NCBI RefSeq assembly: GCF_030272615.1
Contig: NC_081407.1
Span: forward strand, 98,253,897 to 98,317,896
Direction: 5' to 3'
DNA from: Cryptomeria japonica
Lineage: Eukaryota; Streptophyta; Pinopsida; Cupressales; Cupressaceae
Length of the DNA stretch: 64,000 bases
Shown here: positions 59,201-64,000 of the stretch, one piece after another
Position numbering within the stretch: position 1 is the stretch's first letter
Layout of the letters: every line of letters starts with the position of its first letter
The notes under the pieces: model-generated
What the model was told of the DNA's origin: nothing
What the model saw: the letters and a program-made list of their open reading frames with translations, nothing else
Database searches by the model: none
Position numbers and translations under genes: made by a program

Positions 59201-60881
59201 CTAGATAGTTCGTTGCCTTCCATCGGCTATGTTTTGTTTACTCTCCTGGTCCCTATGCCACTTCATGGTTTTACATCCCTGTGGGGATTTGGAAAGACCA
59301 ATATCTGCCTTAGATCTAGTTCTAGTTTTAACCCCATTAGAGCAACCTGTCTTCTTATTTTTCTTTTTTCCCACTTCTATTATCTCTTCATCTTCATCAT
59401 CTTTATCTGTAGGTTGCTTATTATTCCATGGTTCTCCTATTTTCTGAGAAGAGGCGGGCGATTCAGTACCAACATTCTGAAATAGAGAATTAAGGAAAAC
59501 CTGAGGCGATCCAAAATTGATCTTTTTTCTAACAATAACTTCTTGACCTTCAAAAATCTCAGGGAAAACTTTATTATTTTTCATATCTATTTCTTTTAGA
59601 GCCTCATGTTGTGATTCATTTGTATCATCAATCTCACCCTCTTCAAGAATTTCTTATATTCTTATATTCTCTACCTCTTGACTCTGTAATACTTCAAATC
59701 CATTGGTTGTTTTGATCTCAAATCCTTTAATCTTTATTATGTCTATCTTCCTTCTGACTAGAATCCTTGGAAGGACTATCTCTCCTATCATCTTTTTTCA
59801 TATCATTTGAGTTACTAGGACATCCACTTCCTCCTTCCTCTTTACCCTCCTCAATTTTGTTACTCTTCTCTTTCCAAATCTATTTAACATGATTGTTATG
59901 CTTCTGAACATTCTTGGGGTTACTTGGGCAAGCCTTTTCCCAGTGTCTAGCTTTCTTACAAGAGAAACACACAAAGGGGAGGGACTCAAACTCTATGGCT
60001 TGTTCCCACTTCCCTAGTTTGGAATTTATTTCAATAGAACTAGGTAGATCTGTGTTCTGTGAAATATTGACACATATTCTCGCATATACCAGCCTCTTTC
60101 GTGCTGCTATCATAGAATCTATAGCCACAAGCTCCCCAAAGGAGTTGGCAATACCTGAAAAAACATCCTCCAACCAAAATTCAAGCAGCAAACCAAGCAA
60201 TCGCACCCATACCGGGGCAGATTCAAAAAAGGAGTCATTGAGCTTCATATTTGGAGACCATTTCCTTAAGGATAATGAGGATTTCCCAAACATCCAAGGC
60301 CCTCCACTCAGGCCCATTTCCAAATCTTCCCCATAGGAGAAGGAAAAGACAAAGAACCCCCTTGATAGGGGTGAAACATCAACCTGTCCTTTTAGCCTCC
60401 ATTTTCTCTTAACAAAAGATCTAACAACCTCAATATTAGGTCTGGGTCCAACAAATTTACCCACTAGAGAAAAAGCCATCAGAGATATACTATGGTCTAT
60501 TACCACGTCTGGAACTGCAATAGCCAGTCTGCCTATTTTTCTATCATAAATATCTTCTACAGAAGGAAAGGATGATTTACCAGTGGGTTTGTTTGCAAAA
60601 AGACTATCCCAGGGTTTGAGATCTTTCGTCTCCGTCGTCTTTTTCAAATTGGCGCTCAATATCTTGGGAACCAACTTTGAAGAATCTTCATTATTTTGAT
60701 GAGGGTCCCGATGCCATGGGTGCCCATCCTTTCGACCATCCTCATCATCCACCGTAGAACCCAAAGAGTCAAGTTGTCCTTGTGCTATAGAGGAATTAGA
60801 ACCAAAAGAAACAACCGCATTGTTCCCTCCATTCGCAGAATTCAAATTTTCCTCCAGCTGCGCTATTCCCTCCATTCCCAT
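59201..60881 (-). pseudogene. LINE ORF1: DUF4283-like domain and CCHC knuckle
   Basis: The upstream ATG at 60887 lies in the target duplication. The first ATG within the element is at 60881 (MGMEGIAQLEENLNS). A DUF4283-like domain spans about 60490-60100 (SRGFFVFSFSYGEDLEMGLS, GGPWMFGKSSLSLRKWSP, APVWVRLLGLLLEFW). A CCHC knuckle follows: CFSCKKARHWEKAC (C-x2-C-x4-H-x4-C, about 59970-59929). A TAG at 59880 ends the open part. A Lys/Asp-rich C-terminal piece continues to 59201 in broken frames. ORF1 binds the LINE RNA. Confidence 0.87.
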
Positions 60882-60882
60882 T

Positions 60883-60900
60883 AACATTCAAATTCATGTT
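60883..60900. repeat. LINE target-site duplication, 5' side
   Basis: AACATTCAAATTCATGTT, the partner of 52901-52918. Confidence 0.93.
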
Positions 60901-61431
60901 AATACCTTTTGTTTTCACTAGCTATTGTGTGCTAACTTAACACACATTTGTTCATGAAAAATTGTTATGTCTTGATATTTGAATGTATTTGATGTGTTAT
61001 AAATTGACATGTATAATATATGTTAGATTCTAGGAATAAAAGGAACACTTAGAACACATTTTGATTTTCTATTTTACGAATAAAAGGAAGATCTAGCTCA
61101 CACATTTTGATTTTCTAAGGGCCAATAACCAGACTATGTCAAAATCATATAGATCATTTGTTGCTTATGCATGCTGCCTTAAAATGTTCACTCAAAGTTT
61201 TAAAGGCAACTCATCTTGGGGGTTGACCTAGAAGAATTTGACCCTAATGATCTAGTTATCTCACAGTAAGCATTTGCAAACATTATCATCCCTAAAAGAA
61301 AATCTAAAGATCAAAGAATCAAAATGAACCAATTTTTAGAAGTCCACATTTTATTTGAAATATAACATTCCAATTTCTCAGTCTAATTATAAACTTAATC
61401 TAAGTTAATTATATGATTACGACCTACATTT
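60901..61431. other. AT-rich spacer between LINEs
   Basis: No gene, repeat or domain was recognised in this 530 bp. Confidence 0.5.
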
Positions 61432-61789
61432 ATTTATCAAACTAATTTTTTTTTGCTCGATAATAAGTTTTTATTTATTCAAAATAGAAAAAGACACATC
61501 CATGGAAATTCTAAACTTCCAGACAAAAAGCAAAACACCCCAAAATCACCCAACTCCAACCCAGTTAACCACTACAAACCAAAAAACCCCCCCCAAAAAT
61601 TAGTTTGTACCCATCAACCAAATGCATGTTCAAAAATTTGCATTCATAGATTCAATTTTCAAATGGGGATATTGAAGCTACCTTATTACTTCAAGTACAA
61701 AATCAAAAAGTACGCAGACCAAAATAAAACCAAACCATCAAATTTTTTACTTTCAATTCAAAAAAGAGAGTAAATTCATTCACCTAGAG

Positions 61790-62640
61790 AGCTCCCTTCA
61801 TCTACATTTCCAATCAACTCGCTCATCTTCTTCCTCTTGTGCGGTCTTAACACTCTACCCTCCACTCTTCCCACTTTCACCTTGGTTTTTTGAATCACTT
61901 CATCAAGCTTTGTAATCTGCACAAAAATATTCAATGCTTCCCAACCTTATTTGGCTTTCGCCCTACAGTGTGCCCTACCACAATCTTCTGACCATCAAAT
62001 AAAGGACAGTGGTTTCTCGAAGCGTTCTTGTGGCCCCACTGCAAATCCATCACTCACATCAATTCCTACCCTTGGAATTTCCCATTCCAGAATTGAGTCC
62101 ATGCCATCCAAATAGTCATTGTGCACTATTGTCTCCATCACCTTTTTCACCACCTCCACTGGTTCACCAACATCGAACCCCCACACCATGATTAAAGAAT
62201 CCACATCCATAATCATTTGATACCTGTGCCTTAGATTGCCAAAAACCTTCCCTAGGATTAATTCCACACACTTAACCAGTTGTTCATCCTGAAAAAGAAA
62301 CATCCCTTGAAGCCTTCTTTTTGTAACATCTCCAAAAAATGGGCATAATTACTTCTTAGTCTTCAGCGTAAAATTTGCCTCCATGATCCCTCTGCAAACA
62401 CCTACCGTCTCTCCACACCTTGCCAACTCAACAACTTCTTCAGGAAGATAAGTTACCAATACATCGGGCAGTGAAAACAAATAAATGAGCATAATAATTG
62501 TAATTCCCTCTTGCATTAAGTGCATTGTCCACCACATACCATCGCCCTTTTCTCGCCCCCAACTCCGAACAAAGCAATTAATGATTTTTATCAAATTTGT
62601 ACTCTCTCTGATGACCTTCAACTCAAACCCCCTGATCACT
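61790..62640 (-). pseudogene. Protein-like sequence downstream of RNase H in the second LINE
   Basis: Two frames join in sense: 62639-62349 (FELKVIRESTNLIKIINCFV, then LPDVLVTYLPEEVVELARCG) and 62303-61995 (VKCVELILGKVFGNLRHRYQ, then VVKKVMETIVHNDYLDGMDS). A short stretch with a stop separates them. A Lys-rich tail (KVKVGRVEGRVLRPHKRKK) follows to about 61790. I do not recognise the domain, and it shows no obvious similarity to the third ORF of the 8-kb LINE. It sits between RNase H and poly(A) within one target duplication. Confidence 0.55.
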
Positions 62641-62718
62641 CAACTAAATCCTCCATGACCAACAAACTAACATCTTCACATCTTAACTCACCTACTTTTT
62701 CAAATATTAAACATCCCA

Positions 62719-63240
62719 CTAAGTTGGCCATTGTACATCTGCACCATCTCCACCCCACCATCTCATGACAAAACTGTCCAACTCACAGGTCACACTGGAC
62801 AAAAGGTCTGCCACCCCATTTCCTGCTCTATGAATATGAGATATCTCAAAATCCTGGAAAAATTGAAGCCTTGAACAAATAATCGAAATGAATTTTCTTA
62901 TTCTCCAACTTGGTGAAGCCCCTTTCGCAATTACTTCCACCACAACTCTCAAGTCCCCTTCTAAGTGTACCCTCGGTACTTTCTTATTACTTGTCAATTC
63001 CATCGCAATCAAAGCAGCCTACACCTCAACCTCATTATTTGCGCCATCTTGCAACCTCCGCACCCCTTTGAACTACACTTTACCTTCCTCATAACGAGCC
63101 ACACACCCTGCACCTGAGATACCTGGATTTGCCCTCGAAGCTCCATCAAAATTGATCTTGATCCACCCTTGCTCTAGTTCGGTCCACACCTCATCAGTAA
63201 CCTTTCCACCCCTGGAAGAAGGGTTAACCCTAAAGGACCC
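62719..63240 (-). pseudogene. LINE RNase H domain
   Basis: Minus-strand blocks in order: INFDGASRANPGISGAGCV (about 63155-63100), a degenerate NNEVEV/AALIAMEL helix with an in-frame stop, VHLEGDLRVVVEVI (about 62966-62925) and ISHIHRAGNGVADLLSS (about 62840-62790). The catalytic D (FDG), E (in the ..AAL helix region, partly lost to a stop), D (EGD) and the terminal AD are all recognisable. It degrades RNA in RNA:DNA hybrids during LINE replication. Stops lie near 63075 and 63020. Confidence 0.85.
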
Positions 63241-63265
63241 ATGAACGGATCATTTATCAAATTAA

Positions 63266-63763
63266 ATTACATTCATCTATAATACATATACTACAATTTC
63301 ATTTAATACCATTATTAATTATCATATTTCTTATTTTAAAATAATCTTCTTAAGCATAAAGTAACCATTGTTTAGATATCAATTTCAAGTTATATATATA
63401 GAGAGAGAGAGTAGGGATTTAGAAGTATGACCTATATTTATGGTCATATAACTTTATATCTAATCAATTTAGTCATAAAATGCAACTAACATTTTAGGAA
63501 TATTATTTGAACGGGAAGATTTAATGTAAATTGTAAACTTTTCTTATATATATAATAAAATAAGGTAGGCTTTAATGTTTGAAGGGCAACTTCAAATAAA
63601 TGATTATCACAGAAAGTTATGACAAGGAGGATTGACCATCAAATTTGGGCCCTATTAGAAAGGTTGAGAATATTTGTTGAGACTATCTATATCTTTCCTC
63701 CATATTTTCTTCCAAAAGAATTCTCTAATATTTCTCTTTATTCTAATAAAAAAAAAAAATTAG
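63266..63763. other. AT-rich spacer
   Basis: A short TATATATAGAGAGAGAG tract at about 63394-63411 and no coding content. Confidence 0.5.
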
Positions 63764-63961
63764 TACGTTTGTATAAATTCTTCTAGATTCGATTGTATAG
63801 ATTTTTACATTGCCAACGTTTTGGATCAAACACCATGATCCATCATCAAGGAAAAAGAGCAAGCAAGAGAGCAAGAGAGCGAAGTCATGTTGTTTGATCC
63901 AAAACGTTGGCAACACCAAAATTTACACAGTCAAATCTAGAAGAATTTATACAAACATATC
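63764..63961. mobile_element. Hairpin MITE candidate (about 200 bp)
   Basis: The left arm (about 63766-63840) and right arm (about 63887-63961) are inverted copies of about 75 bp. Both contain gtttgtataaattcttctag and gccaacgttttggatcaaac with few mismatches. The loop of about 46 bp is purine-rich (aaaaagagcaagcaagagag). There is no coding capacity. A TA dinucleotide flanks each side, but a target duplication is not clear. Confidence 0.8.
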
Positions 63962-64000
63962 AATATGGACTATGGAAACTTCATGAAAAAATACTAATTA

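Larger units (their letters stand above)
52919..60882 (-). mobile_element. Near full-length LINE (L1-like, RNase H-bearing), about 8 kb
   Basis: On the minus strand the element runs from 60882 to 52919 between perfect 18-bp target duplications. It holds ORF1 (DUF4283-like plus CCHC), ORF2 (endonuclease, RT, zf-RVT, RNase H) and about 1.9 kb of further sequence with a protein-like third ORF. The 3' end has only a short A run (…TTAATCAAA). ORF1 begins at most a few bases inside the element, so the 5' UTR is short or missing. There are several stops but few frameshifts, so it is younger or better kept than its neighbours. Confidence 0.92.
61446..63251 (-). mobile_element. 5'-truncated LINE with RNase H and poly(A)
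   Basis: On the minus strand the insertion starts inside ORF2 just before RNase H and ends in ...ATTATCGAGCAAAAAAAAA (poly(A) at about 61446-61454). A 14-bp flanking direct repeat, ATTTATCAAACTAA (61432-61445) and ATTTATCAAATTAA (63252-63265), differs at one base. It carries an RNase H domain and, downstream of it, about 0.85 kb of protein-like sequence. Confidence 0.82.

Overview
This window looks like plant nuclear DNA, most likely from a large-genome seed plant such as a gymnosperm. The grounds are AT-rich intergenic DNA, long decayed Ty1/copia, Ty3/gypsy and LINE copies, and a single PPR gene with plant-organelle architecture. The species assignment is inference. No complete multi-exon gene is visible. 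The only gene-like loci outside transposons are a PPR gene on the minus strand (42075-43571), whose C-terminal DYW region has decayed, and a 130-residue RG-rich ORF (40047-40439). An unrecognised broken coding locus (19679-23500, minus) has a TATA box and a splice acceptor upstream.

Layout. 1-2336 is AT-rich, with a repeat (500-1030) that recurs at 33640-34215. 2337-13035 is bounded by inverted arms that flank purine/pyrimidine-rich simple repeats. A copia element (3134 to about 9742) has inserted into one of those tracts. 13850-18622 is a truncated minus-strand Ty3/gypsy element (gag, protease, an RNase H and the start of RT). 19679-24190 is the unrecognised locus and its upstream region, which carries about fifteen degenerate copies of a GGTTCCGAGGT-type motif. 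28692-33363 is a copia element with both LTRs and a CAAAA target duplication, but only gag and protease. 33364-40000 is mostly featureless. 40000-43700 holds the two gene-like loci. 43660-47350 holds small elements: two tRNA-derived SINE candidates, a TIR candidate, a GA-rich tract and a LINE 3' end. 48037-52043 is a minus-strand copia derivative with a 2.7 kb LTR and an AAAGG target duplication. 52919-60882 is a nearly full-length minus-strand LINE bounded by a perfect 18-bp target duplication. 61446-63251 is a 5'-truncated minus-strand LINE with poly(A). A hairpin MITE lies near 63764-63961.

The most interesting signal is in the two RNase H-bearing LINEs. Both contain further protein-like sequence after the RNase H domain and before the 3' end, inside their own target-site duplications. 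In the long copy this is about 1.6 kb, with a globular N-terminal part, a charged linker and a coiled-coil-like tail. It is either an undescribed third LINE ORF or captured sequence. The unrecognised locus at 19.7-23.5 kb has a similar overall build.

Nearly all transposon ORFs are broken. Many in-frame stops lie where a TGG, CAA or CAG codon is expected, which fits cytosine deamination of methylated DNA. All calls come from reading the sequence; no database search was possible.
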